Origin: CAZMZF01 sp964570765
Lineage (GTDB): Bacteria; Zixibacteria; MSB-5A5; RBG-16-43-9
NCBI GenBank assembly: GCA_964570765.1
Contig: CAZMZF010000025.1
Coordinates: 1-34,380 of the forward strand
Direction: 5' to 3'
Length of the DNA: 34,380 bases
The position numbers and the translations under genes are program-made. Under the pieces are notes generated by a model. It was given only the letters and a program-made list of their open reading frames with translations. It had not been told where the DNA came from and did not search any database. This document shows, in pieces, positions 6,925 to 13,632 of this stretch (its first letter is position 1; the number at the start of each line of letters is the position of its first letter).

Positions 6925-7845
6925 ATGTCAAAAATATTCAAAGGAATCTCTGACAAAATCAATTTTGCGGGGCTGGGAGCCCCGCCTACGATTAATGACC
7001 CCTCATGCAATCGTAGAGCGGGCACCCTTGCCCGCCAGATTTCATCACTAGTCCAGAATCGTCTTAGAACATTATATAGTCTTGTCTTCCTTTTCATATT
7101 ATCTTTTTTTTTATTCTCTTTAAACTGCTCCAGAGAAAAGCCGGATACTTTCTCTAAAATAATTCAGCAGAAAAAACTCCTGGTGGGAACAGACGCCACC
7201 TATCCTCCTTTTGAATCCAAAGATGCCACTGGAAGAATCGTGGGGTTCGATATAGATTTAATGGATGCCATCTGTGATAAATTAGGGGTTAAGTGTGAAT
7301 ATATAGTAGTCCCTTTTGACGGGATTGTCTCCGGTTTAAACAATAATAAATATGATGCCATAATCTCTTCCTTTACCATCACCTCACAACGTGAGACCGT
7401 GATCGATTTTTCCAAGCCCTATTATCAGGCAAGCCAGTCGATAGCGGTAAGGCTTGATGAAAATAAAATTAACTCCCTCGACGACCTCAAAGGAAAGAAG
7501 ATTGGCGTTCAGTTAGGCACCACCGGTGAGCTTTTAGCTAAAAAGATAGAAGGTGCCGAAATAATCTCCTTCGATAACATCGGAGCCGCTTTTATCGATT
7601 TAGAGAACCGGAAATTAGATGCCATAATCAACGATAAGCCTACCTCACAGCGGATAATTGCCCTGCGGGGAAATGCCAAGTTGGTTGGACCTGACCTCTC
7701 CTCAGAGAATTATGGAATTGCAGTAAGAAAAGGGGAGAAAAGGCTCATAGATACAATCAATAGTGCTCTTACTGCTTTAGAGCTTTCCGGCAAATTAGAA
7801 GACTTGAATAAAAAGTGGTTCTCAATCCAGTCCAGGATACAATAG
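6925..7845 (+). CDS. Polar amino acid ABC transporter, substrate-binding protein (start uncertain)
   Basis: A periplasmic solute-binding protein of the HisJ/GlnH (SBP_bac_3) family. Seen in order are 'LLVGTDATYPPFESKDA', 'IVGFDIDLMDAICDKLGV', 'VPFDGIVSGLNNNKYDA', 'FSKPYYQASQSIAVR', 'LKGKKIGVQLGTTGE' and 'LDAIINDKPTSQRII', the standard two-lobe pattern. A hydrophobic signal ending in LFSLNC suggests a lipoprotein. The problem is the start: between the only in-frame ATG (6925) and the hydrophobic signal, about 50 codons run through a hairpin repeat pair, and I find no in-frame ATG, GTG or TTG closer to the signal. Either translation reads through the repeat, giving an odd N-terminal extension, or a rare start codon is used, or the repeat insertion has damaged expression. 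The gene is followed by the matching permease and ATPase. Confidence 0.85.
   Translation: MSKIFKGISDKINFAGLGAPPTINDPSCNRRAGTLARQISSLVQNRLRTLYSLVFLFILSFFLFSLNCSREKPDTFSKIIQQKKLLVGTDATYPPFESKDATGRIVGFDIDLMDAICDKLGVKCEYIVVPFDGIVSGLNNNKYDAIISSFTITSQRETVIDFSKPYYQASQSIAVRLDENKINSLDDLKGKKIGVQLGTTGELLAKKIEGAEIISFDNIGAAFIDLENRKLDAIINDKPTSQRIIALRGNAKLVGPDLSSENYGIAVRKGEKRLIDTINSALTALELSGKLEDLNKKWFSIQSRIQ
6967..7036. repeat. Pair of inverted hairpin repeats inside the predicted 5' end of the binding-protein gene
   Basis: Hairpin one is GCGGGGCT-GGG-AGCCCCGC (6967-6985) followed by CTACG. Hairpin two is CGTAGA followed by GCGGGCA-CCCT-TGCCCGC (7018-7035). The two units face each other with their CTACG/CGTAG ends inward, separated by 21 bases. 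They belong to the window-wide hairpin family. Confidence 0.8.
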
Positions 7846-7858
7846 ATTAAAACCGGAG

Positions 7859-7988
7859 TGCATCAGCTTGCTGATGCAGAGCCCCCTGCTGGGTTCGATA
7901 AATCGAACCCCTACATACGGCATGTAAGGGCTTGATTTATCAAGACCAAATATTTTTTTGTAGGGGTGTATGGCAATACGCTCCTACG
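7859..7988. repeat. Cluster of intergenic hairpin repeats between binding protein and permease
   Basis: Four units fill most of the gap. These are TGCATCAGC-TT-GCTGATGCA (7859-7878), GGGTTCGAT-AA-ATCGAACCC followed by CTACA (7891-7915), a CTTGAT-TT-ATCAAG hairpin preceded by GTAAGGG (about 7924-7945), and GTAGGGGTGTAT...ATACGCTCCTACG (7960-7988). The last has both GTAG and CTAC ends. They are probably inactive copies of a REP-like element. Nothing else is seen in 7846-8057. Confidence 0.75.
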
Positions 7989-8057
7989 TTTAAAATCCCC
8001 TTGACTTTTTTCTCCGATTCTTTAAATTCCTGATAAAATTTGTATTATTATTATAAT

Positions 8058-8753
8058 ATGCCCTTAAACGAAATTTTTAACTGGATTTCACTGCAACTAA
8101 ACATTCTTAAAAACATCTTTATTTTCTTAGCTCCTGCTATTCCGATGACAATTAAGTTAACTCTGATAGCTTTTACTTTGGCTTTGCTCTTAGGTCTTTT
8201 CGTAGGCATAGCCCGTCTTTCACATAAAAGATTAATAAAAGTTCTATCTAAAATCTATGTAGACGTTTTAAGGGGAATCCCGCTTTTGGTGCAAATCTTT
8301 TTTATCTATTTTGGCCTGGGTAAGATCTTAAATTTAGACCGGTTCTTAGCCGGGGTCATCGCCATTGCGGTATGTTATTCTGCCTATTTAGCTGAGATAA
8401 TAAGGGCTGGGATTCAGGCAATCCACAAAGGTCAATATCAGGCCGCCTTATCTTTGGGAATGACCCGTTATCAGACTATGAGGTATGTGATTTTGCCCCA
8501 ATCTTTCAGGATAATAATTCCTCCGGTTGCCAATGAATTCATCGCATCATTAAAAGATAGTTCTTTGGTTTCAATAATAGGTTTAAGAGAGTTAACCCGT
8601 GCTGGCAGGGAATATTACTCTCAGTATTTTGTAGATTTCCAGACCTGGCTGGTGGTTGGTATAATCTATTTAGGAATGACCTTGAGCTTATCCAGATTAG
8701 TTGCATATCTGGAGAAGAAATTCAAAGTGCACGGTTACGGAATTTCGCATTGA
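8058..8753 (+). CDS. Polar amino acid ABC transporter, permease
   Basis: The membrane channel subunit of a His/Gln/Glu/Arg-type importer. The hydrophobic profile gives about five spans ('AIPMTIKLTLIAFTLALLLG', 'LVQIFFIYFGLGKI', 'FLAGVIAIAVCYSAYLAEI', and a C-terminal pair). The ATPase-coupling EAA loop is clear: AEIIRAGIQAIHKGQYQAAL followed by SLGMTRYQTMRYVILPQ. The motif 'DVLRGIPLLVQIFFIYFG' is characteristic of the HisM/GlnP family. The ATG at 8058 is preferred to an upstream TTG (8040) because the extra residues would be only a Tyr run. No strong Shine-Dalgarno sequence is visible. Its partners lie on either side, each separated by repeat-filled gaps. Confidence 0.92.
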   Translation: MPLNEIFNWISLQLNILKNIFIFLAPAIPMTIKLTLIAFTLALLLGLFVGIARLSHKRLIKVLSKIYVDVLRGIPLLVQIFFIYFGLGKILNLDRFLAGVIAIAVCYSAYLAEIIRAGIQAIHKGQYQAALSLGMTRYQTMRYVILPQSFRIIIPPVANEFIASLKDSSLVSIIGLRELTRAGREYYSQYFVDFQTWLVVGIIYLGMTLSLSRLVAYLEKKFKVHGYGISH

Positions 8754-8761
8754 TTTACAAT

Positions 8762-8908
8762 AGGTGGACAGGGGTTCAACCCCTGTCCCAGCATAAGAGA
8801 GTCGCGTAGGGGTGGAGCTTGTTGAGCGAAGCGAAATCCCGCTTCTGCGGGGTCTCCACCCTTCCACTCAGGGCGTCCAATTGGACGCTCCTACGCGGCT
8901 ACTCCAGA
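8762..8908. repeat. Composite hairpin repeat between permease and ATPase genes
   Basis: The gap contains GGACAGGGGT-TCA-ACCCCTGTCC (8766-8788), then GTAGGGGTGGAG (about 8806) with a matching CTCCACCC about 40 bases later, and finally the perfect palindrome GCGTCCAATTGGACGC (8873-8888) followed by CTCCTACGCGGCTAC. It is open in the frame of the ATPase, which creates a false 36-residue upstream extension. Confidence 0.75.
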
Positions 8909-8919
8909 CAGCAAATTTT

Positions 8920-9648
8920 ATGATAATTGAAACTAAAGAAATCAGCAAAAAATTCGATGAATTTATCGCTTTAGATAAAATCACCTTTGGGGTTGAAAAA
9001 GGTGAGGTGGTGGTAATGATTGGACCATCTGGCTCTGGCAAAAGCACCTTGCTTCGTTGTCTGAACGGCTTGGAGAAAATAGATTCCGGCGAAATTATTA
9101 TTGATGGGATAAAATTAGACAGGGATAAAGGGAACATCCATAAGGTAAGAGAGGAAATCGGGATGGTTTTTCAGGAATTTAACCTTTTTCCTCACCTTAC
9201 GGTCTTAGGAAACCTGTGTTTGACCCAGGAGATTGTAAGAAAGAGAAATAAATTTGACTCTGAGAGAATCTCTTTAGAACTTCTAAACAAAGTTGGACTA
9301 TTTAATAAAAAAGATTCTTTCCCTAACCAACTTTCAGGTGGACAACAGCAGAGAGTAGCCATAGCCCGGGCTTTAGCTATGAAACCGAAGATTATGCTCT
9401 TCGATGAGCCTACCTCAGCCTTAGACCCGGAGATGATTGGTGAGGTCTTAGAAGTTATGAAAATTCTGGCTAAAGAAGGGATGACCATGCTGGTAGTAAC
9501 TCATGAGATCGGATTTGCCAGAGAGGTGGCTAACCGGATTATCTTTATGGACCAGGGAAAAATTATTGAAGAAGGAAAAACCAAAAATATCCTGAATTCC
9601 CCCCAGAACCCCCGCACTATAGCCTTTTTGAGCAAAGTCCTGAAATAG
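8920..9648 (+). CDS. Polar amino acid ABC transporter, ATP-binding protein
   Basis: The 242-residue ATPase that powers the importer. Walker A is GPSGSGKST, the Q-loop is 'IGMVFQEFNLFPHLTVLGNL', the ABC signature is LSGGQQQRVAIARALA, Walker B is IMLFDEPTSALDPE and the H-loop is VVTHEIGFAREVA. All catalytic residues are present, and the sequence is typical of the GlnQ/HisP family. The ATG at 8920 (MIIETKEISKKF) is chosen because the family begins there; the longer frame upstream is translated repeat DNA. No good ribosome-binding site is visible. A bidirectional terminator at 9894-9916 ends this transcript. Confidence 0.93.
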   Translation: MIIETKEISKKFDEFIALDKITFGVEKGEVVVMIGPSGSGKSTLLRCLNGLEKIDSGEIIIDGIKLDRDKGNIHKVREEIGMVFQEFNLFPHLTVLGNLCLTQEIVRKRNKFDSERISLELLNKVGLFNKKDSFPNQLSGGQQQRVAIARALAMKPKIMLFDEPTSALDPEMIGEVLEVMKILAKEGMTMLVVTHEIGFAREVANRIIFMDQGKIIEEGKTKNILNSPQNPRTIAFLSKVLK

Positions 9649-9802
9649 TTTTCCCCTCCTGATGGGAGGGATAGGTCGATAAAAGCATTACGGTCCTACG
9701 GAGGCTTCGCTCTTCATAGAGGGGAGAGGGAACCTAATCCCTCTTAGATATTATCATACTGAGGAAAAATAACGTGAAAAGAATATCCTCATTAATCTAT
9801 GT

Positions 9803-9873
9803 GTCATTAGGGGGTGTATGGCAATATACCCCTACCTAACTCAAAATAAGACAGGCTGGAAGCCTGTCCTACC
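9803..9873. repeat. Intergenic hairpin repeats after the ABC ATPase
   Basis: A GGGTGTAT-GGC-AATATACCCCTACC unit is followed by GACAGGCT-GGA-AGCCTGTC plus CTACC (about 9850-9873). These are the same GTAGG/CCTAC hairpin family as elsewhere. The rest of 9649-9940 holds no gene that I can recognise. Confidence 0.65.
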
Positions 9874-9890
9874 AACAATTTCAAAAACAA

Positions 9891-9917
9891 AAAAGCCTCC
9901 GTAGGAGGCTTTTTTTA
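9891..9917. terminator. Bidirectional Rho-independent terminator
   Basis: AGCCTCC (9894-9900), loop GTA, and GGAGGCT (9904-9910) are flanked by an A-run on the left and a T-run on the right. It can therefore end both the rightward ABC operon and the leftward sigma/Spy operon, whose last gene stops at 9941. Confidence 0.9.
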
Positions 9918-9940
9918 AAATAGTTTAAGTACTATTAATC

Positions 9941-10645
9941 TTATTCTTCAGGTGAAAGCTCTTCCAGAGGAGGAAGGGGCTCCAGCTCCTCAAACAACGG
10001 AAAAATCTCCTCTTCAGTAGGCATAGGTTCAAACTCCTCGAACATAGGAGAAAGCTCTTCCTCTAATAAAACCAGCTCAGGTTCTAAGGGTGGCTCTTCT
10101 GGAGCAATAGAAAGCTCTACTTCCTCTTCTTGAGGTAAGGGAGGATTCATTTCTTCGGAAAGCGGTCCTATCCTCTGCCTCTGCAATCTCTGTAGTTTTC
10201 CATCTTTTAGTCTTATCCTTTTTTCTATAATCCTTTTCCCTGAAGCTCGATGTAATCTTCTTTCCCTGAAAGTTTGCAATTGTTCTTTGGTCAGAACCTC
10301 CCTCAAAGCCATTTTCCTTTCGAATTTTGCCTTTTGCAGTTTAGTTCTCAAAGCTCCGATCTCATCCAGTTTCCGGTTAATCTTGGCTTTATCCAGATCG
10401 TCCTGCTGCATTAACTCTCTTAATTCCAGATGTGCGATTTTCAAATCAGAGCTGAGCCGGATTTCATCTTTCCTTCCCTCCAGAGCAGTACTCCTAATCT
10501 TTTCTTTCTGTTCCGGTGAAAGATTCAAACCGGGTTCAGAAGGTTTTTCCCTTTCCGTCATTTGCGAGAAAGCTGAATTATAACAAAGGAAAAGGGGTAG
10601 CATAACCACAATTAAAAGCAGGATCAGTTTCTTTTGGGTTATCAC
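9941..10645 (-). CDS. Spy/CpxP-like periplasmic protein with acidic Pro-Glu-rich tail
   Basis: A secreted protein of about 234 residues. A signal peptide ('KKLILLLIVVMLPLFLC', then 'YNSAFSQ') is followed by a helical region with two LTxxQ-like motifs (LNLSPEQKEKIRS and EVLTKEQLQTFRERR), the hallmark of Spy/CpxP periplasmic chaperone and stress proteins. The last about 70 residues are very acidic and proline-rich, with a repeated unit (PMFEEFEPMP and PLFEELEPLP). The family has no such tail, so it may be a metal- or partner-binding appendage. AAGGAGG lies eight bases before the GTG at 10645; the GTG at 10654 overlaps that site and is rejected as the start. It is last in the ECF2 operon. The Spy-like assignment rests on motifs and context and is fairly likely. 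Confidence 0.72.
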   Translation of the reverse strand: MITQKKLILLLIVVMLPLFLCYNSAFSQMTEREKPSEPGLNLSPEQKEKIRSTALEGRKDEIRLSSDLKIAHLELRELMQQDDLDKAKINRKLDEIGALRTKLQKAKFERKMALREVLTKEQLQTFRERRLHRASGKRIIEKRIRLKDGKLQRLQRQRIGPLSEEMNPPLPQEEEVELSIAPEEPPLEPELVLLEEELSPMFEEFEPMPTEEEIFPLFEELEPLPPLEELSPEE

Positions 10646-10687
10646 CTTTATCACCTCCTTTCCTACGGATCCGTTATAGGATAGTTT

Positions 10688-11200
10688 TTATTCCCCAAAA
10701 CTTCTTTTTTCTCTATACTGACGAATAATATCCATCATCCTTTTTTCAAACCTATCCTCAAAGAGCAAAAGCTTTGCCTGCTGCTCTAAGGTTAATATCT
10801 CCTTAGCTTTTTCTCTGAATCTCTGCTGGACTTCATCCAGGAAAATTCTTTCTTTTTCTAACTGGATTAAGATATCTTTTATCTTACCTCCCTTAGGTTT
10901 CTCCTCTGCTAAAGTCATCTCCAGCATTCTGAAAAGATTATCTCTTCTTTCCCTGAACACCTTTTGAGCTTTCTGTAACTCTCTCCAGGCTGGTAAAAAT
11001 TTATCTGATTGTTCTTGAGACAGGTCTAAAGCCTCTAACATCTTCCACATCTTCATCGTCTCAATCTCTTCTTTTACTCTTTCCCTTTTACCTTCTTCCG
11101 GGAAAGGACGTCCGGGTGGTTCCTGGGCATAGAGGGTCTCTCCAGCTAGAAGAAAACTGAAAGCTAAGAAAAGCATAACTAATGATTTAATCTTTCTCAT
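10688..11200 (-). CDS. Spy/CpxP-like periplasmic helical protein
   Basis: A secreted 170-residue protein. The signal peptide is MRKIKSLVMLFLAFSFLLAG followed by ETLYAQ. The rest is charged and almost entirely helical, with 'LEALDLSQEQSDKFLPAW' and 'EILTLEQQAKLLLFEDRF', two LTxxQ-type motifs of the Spy/CpxP/CnrX-like group, spaced by a long helix. It would act in the periplasm as a stress chaperone or a sensor modulating the anti-sigma factor encoded just upstream. Its ATG overlaps the anti-sigma stop by four bases (ATGA), and a good AAGGAG precedes it, so translation is coupled. The next gene encodes a second protein of the same general type. The fold is well supported; the ligand or client is unknown. 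Confidence 0.75.
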   Translation of the reverse strand: MRKIKSLVMLFLAFSFLLAGETLYAQEPPGRPFPEEGKRERVKEEIETMKMWKMLEALDLSQEQSDKFLPAWRELQKAQKVFRERRDNLFRMLEMTLAEEKPKGGKIKDILIQLEKERIFLDEVQQRFREKAKEILTLEQQAKLLLFEDRFEKRMMDIIRQYREKRSFGE

Positions 11201-11814
11201 AAAATCTCCTTTTTAAATTTTTCCTTTTCTAAGGTTTTCTTCAAATCCTCTAACTGTTTTATATCTAACTCCTCCAGTCTTTTTTCTTTTCCACCCTTTT
11301 CCCAGTAATATTCTTCTAATTCCTCCTCTGCCAGAACTAACTTTTTCCTATCAGCTTCAGTGATAAGAGACCTGAGTGAGCTTTCATCTTCTTCAGCATA
11401 GAAAAGCTCTTCTATCTTCTCATCTTCTGCTGGCAATAGGTAGGTATAGGATTCCGTTCCAGATTTAAACATAACCTTCCGGTCATTTCTGAATAGAAAT
11501 ATCCCTAAGAGTAAAATTAAGAAGAAAGTGACAATCCCTCCAGCAAATTTCCACTTCGGAATAATTACAACCCCGGTTTTTTCTTTCTTTTCGATTCTCG
11601 ATCTAACCGCAGGCACGAAATTAGTCCAGTAAATTTCCTCTGGTTCAATTTGACTTTCCTTTTTGAGCATTTCAAAGGTTGAAACAATCTCCTCGTACTC
11701 TTTCTGACACCTCGAGCATGTATCCAGATGGTTCTGAACTAACTTTCTTTCCTCAGGGGAAAGAGTATTCTCAAAATAATCAATTAATTTAAATCTTATA
11801 TCTTCACATCTCAT
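11197..11814 (-). CDS. Zinc-finger anti-sigma factor (membrane-anchored)
   Basis: The predicted inhibitor of the adjacent ECF sigma factor. The N-terminal ZAS domain shows Cys3 and His29-x3-Cys33-x2-Cys36 (NHLDTCSRC). A transmembrane helix covers about residues 88-108 ('KFAGGIVTFFLILLLGIFLF'). The periplasmic C-terminal part (about 100 residues) is strongly acidic and helical, ending in a Glu/Lys-rich segment. It begins two bases after the sigma stop, with the GGAG inside the end of the sigma gene serving as ribosome-binding site, and overlaps the following Spy-like gene. A layout of sigma, anti-sigma and periplasmic Spy-like proteins is typical of envelope- or metal-stress regulons. The signal is not identifiable from sequence. 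Confidence 0.88.
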   Translation of the reverse strand: MRCEDIRFKLIDYFENTLSPEERKLVQNHLDTCSRCQKEYEEIVSTFEMLKKESQIEPEEIYWTNFVPAVRSRIEKKEKTGVVIIPKWKFAGGIVTFFLILLLGIFLFRNDRKVMFKSGTESYTYLLPAEDEKIEELFYAEEDESSLRSLITEADRKKLVLAEEELEEYYWEKGGKEKRLEELDIKQLEDLKKTLEKEKFKKEIL

Positions 11815-11816
11815 CT

Positions 11817-12365
11817 TTATTCTCCAAAATGAGCTAACGACTTTCTTAACTTTTTTATCGCCTGAAAATAATTGGCTTTAACAGCACCTTCGCTTTTACC
11901 CATAACTTCAGCTATCTCTGAATATTGTAATTCCTGATAATGTCTTAAAACGAAGACTGCCTTTTGCTTTTTGGGCAGACTTAAAACCGCCTGGTCAATA
12001 GCTTCACTTATCTGCTTTTTTTCAAAATCCCTGAGTGGAGAATCAGTGGATAAAACCGGCTGAGTCAAATCCGGAAGTGAAATAAAAGACCTGAACTTAT
12101 CTCTCTGAGTGAAATTCAAGCTGAGGTTTACCGCTATCCGGTGAAGCCAGGTGGAGAAGCTGGACTCGCCCCTGAAATCTTTTAAAGAATGATAAGCCTT
12201 CACAAAGACCTCCTGGGCTAAATCCATGGCATCCTCCATATTGCGCACCATTCTGAAAACCAGATTGAAAATCCCTTTCTTGTAAAGATTGACCAACTCA
12301 TTAAAAGCCTTCTCCTCACCGGATTTAAACCTCGAAATCAACTCCTGAGTTTTTTCCTCATCCAT
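11817..12365 (-). CDS. ECF-family RNA polymerase sigma factor (RpoE-like)
   Basis: A 182-residue sigma factor. Region 2 is 'FNELVNLYKKGIFNLVFRMV', then 'DAMDLAQEVFVKAYHSL' and 'ESSFSTWLHRIAVNLSLNF'. Region 4 is 'LPKKQKAVFVLRHYQELQ' followed by the helix-turn-helix 'YSEIAEVMGKSEGAVKANYF'. The linker contains LSTDSPLRDFEKKQ. All parts look intact and typical of RpoE-like sigma factors. It heads a leftward operon of four genes (sigma, anti-sigma and two Spy-like proteins) with gaps or overlaps of only a few bases at the first junctions. The upstream sequence has no copy of the GGGAAT/TTGTAT promoter found at the other sigma operon, so the two systems probably have separate specificity. Confidence 0.93.
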   Translation of the reverse strand: MDEEKTQELISRFKSGEEKAFNELVNLYKKGIFNLVFRMVRNMEDAMDLAQEVFVKAYHSLKDFRGESSFSTWLHRIAVNLSLNFTQRDKFRSFISLPDLTQPVLSTDSPLRDFEKKQISEAIDQAVLSLPKKQKAVFVLRHYQELQYSEIAEVMGKSEGAVKANYFQAIKKLRKSLAHFGE

Positions 12366-12413
12366 CTTTTAGCTTTCTATATATTTTGACACCAGATTAG
12401 CCTTAAAAGTTTA

Positions 12414-12446
12414 ATTAAATAATAAAGGGCAAACCGAGTTTGCCCT
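12414..12446 (-). terminator. Rho-independent terminator after mreB
   Basis: Read leftward, AGGGCAAAC (12446-12438) and GTTTGCCCT (12434-12426) form a nine-base-pair stem with a three-base loop, followed by TTATTATTT. It lies 38 bases beyond the mreB stop and isolates mreB from the sigma operon. Confidence 0.85.
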
Positions 12447-12483
12447 GTCTATTCCAAATACTGACCACTGAAAACCGTCTTTA

Positions 12484-13512
12484 TTAATCCCTTTTACTCC
12501 TGACCAATACTTTAGAGTAAAAGGGAAGATTGTCCAGAACCTTACCTGTTCCCCGGGCAACACAGGTTAAAGGATCATCTGCCACAATCACTGCCAGATT
12601 AGTCTCATGTCTCAGCCTTTTATCCAGCCCTTTAAGCAAAGCCCCTCCTCCGGTAACGATTATTCCACGGTCCAGAATATCTGCGGCTAATTCCGGTGGA
12701 GTCTGCTCTAAGGCTTGCCTTACCGCCTCAACTATAGACTCTACCGGCTCACTTAACGCCTCCCTTATCTGCACTGAGCTGATCTTTATGGTCTTGGGTA
12801 TTCCGGCAATTAAGTCTCTTCCTTTTATCTCCATCACCTCTTCGTTCTCTAAGGGAAAAGCTGAGCCGATTTTAATCTTTATCTCCTCTGCGGTCCTCTC
12901 CCCGATCAAAAGGTTATAATTTTTCTTAAGATAAAGGACTATAGCTTCATCCATCTCATCACCACCTATACGGATGGAGATATTGTTGACTATCCCGTTT
13001 AAAGCGATAACTGCAATCTCTGATGTCCCTCCCCCTACATCGATAACCATACTTCCGGTAGGCTGATCCACTGGTAATCCTACCCCTATGGCAGCCGCCA
13101 TCGGCTCCTGAATCAAAAAGACCTCTCTGGCACCTGCATTTTCAGCTGAATCCCTGACTGCCCTTTTCTCCACTTCTGTTATCCCTGAGGGAACAGAGAT
13201 AACTATACGGGGTTTCATCAGATAGCGGTGTCTAACTACCCTTTTGATAAAATCTGAAAGGAGCTTCTCTGTGGTCTCAAAGTCAGCGATTACTCCATCC
13301 TTTAAAGGCCTTATAGCGACTATCTCACCAGGTGTTCGACCTATCATCTCCTTGGCTGCAGATCCTACTGCTAAGACTTTCTTGGTTGATACTTCCAATG
13401 CCACCACTGAAGGTTCATTTAATACTATCCCTTCACCCCGAACAAAGACTAAAGTATTAGCTGTGCCTAAATCTATCCCTATATCATTCGATATAAAATC
13501 AAAAAAACCCAT
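12484..13512 (-). CDS. mreB: Rod shape-determining protein MreB
   Basis: An actin-like filament protein that directs elongation of the cell wall under the inner membrane. The 342 residues match the family length. Actin-fold motifs are visible: IGIDLGTANTLVFVRGEGIV (phosphate 1), 'MVIDVGGGTSEIAVIAL' (phosphate 2), the 'PMAAAIGVGLPVDQPTG' segment, and 'GIIVTGGGALLKGLDKRL' (adenosine motif). An AGGAGG six bases before the ATG sets the start. Unlike the common arrangement, no mreC or mreD follows: a strong terminator comes directly after it, and the upstream neighbour encodes a nuclease. In this genome mreB is therefore probably transcribed on its own or with the upstream gene. Confidence 0.97.
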   Translation of the reverse strand: MGFFDFISNDIGIDLGTANTLVFVRGEGIVLNEPSVVALEVSTKKVLAVGSAAKEMIGRTPGEIVAIRPLKDGVIADFETTEKLLSDFIKRVVRHRYLMKPRIVISVPSGITEVEKRAVRDSAENAGAREVFLIQEPMAAAIGVGLPVDQPTGSMVIDVGGGTSEIAVIALNGIVNNISIRIGGDEMDEAIVLYLKKNYNLLIGERTAEEIKIKIGSAFPLENEEVMEIKGRDLIAGIPKTIKISSVQIREALSEPVESIVEAVRQALEQTPPELAADILDRGIIVTGGGALLKGLDKRLRHETNLAVIVADDPLTCVARGTGKVLDNLPFYSKVLVRSKRD

Positions 13513-13559
13513 TCTTCCTCCTAAAAACGAATTGTCAAATTTTTTGCCTCTTTTACGAG

Positions 13560-13632
13560 GAGCTAAGTCCGGCGCCCTCTCCTACGGGTCTGTAGGACGG
13601 ACGGGCAGGCTCGTAGCCGCCGTATCCGCCTC
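13560..13632. repeat. Hairpin repeat overlapping the 3' end of the YhaM-like gene
   Basis: GGCGCCC...CCTACGGGTCTGTAGG...GGACGGGC...CGTAGCCGCC is a degenerate member of the CTAC/GTAG hairpin family. It reaches into the last codons of the leftward gene and up to about 50 bases before mreB. Confidence 0.55.

Noticed and set aside
8001..8039. Sigma-70 promoter (TTGACT) before the permease
   Set aside because: No acceptable -10 element at 16-18 bases spacing; the TAAAAT-like sequence is too far away.
8812..8919. N-terminal extension of the ABC ATPase
   Set aside because: The extra 36 codons are translated repeat DNA; the family start fits the ATG at 8920.
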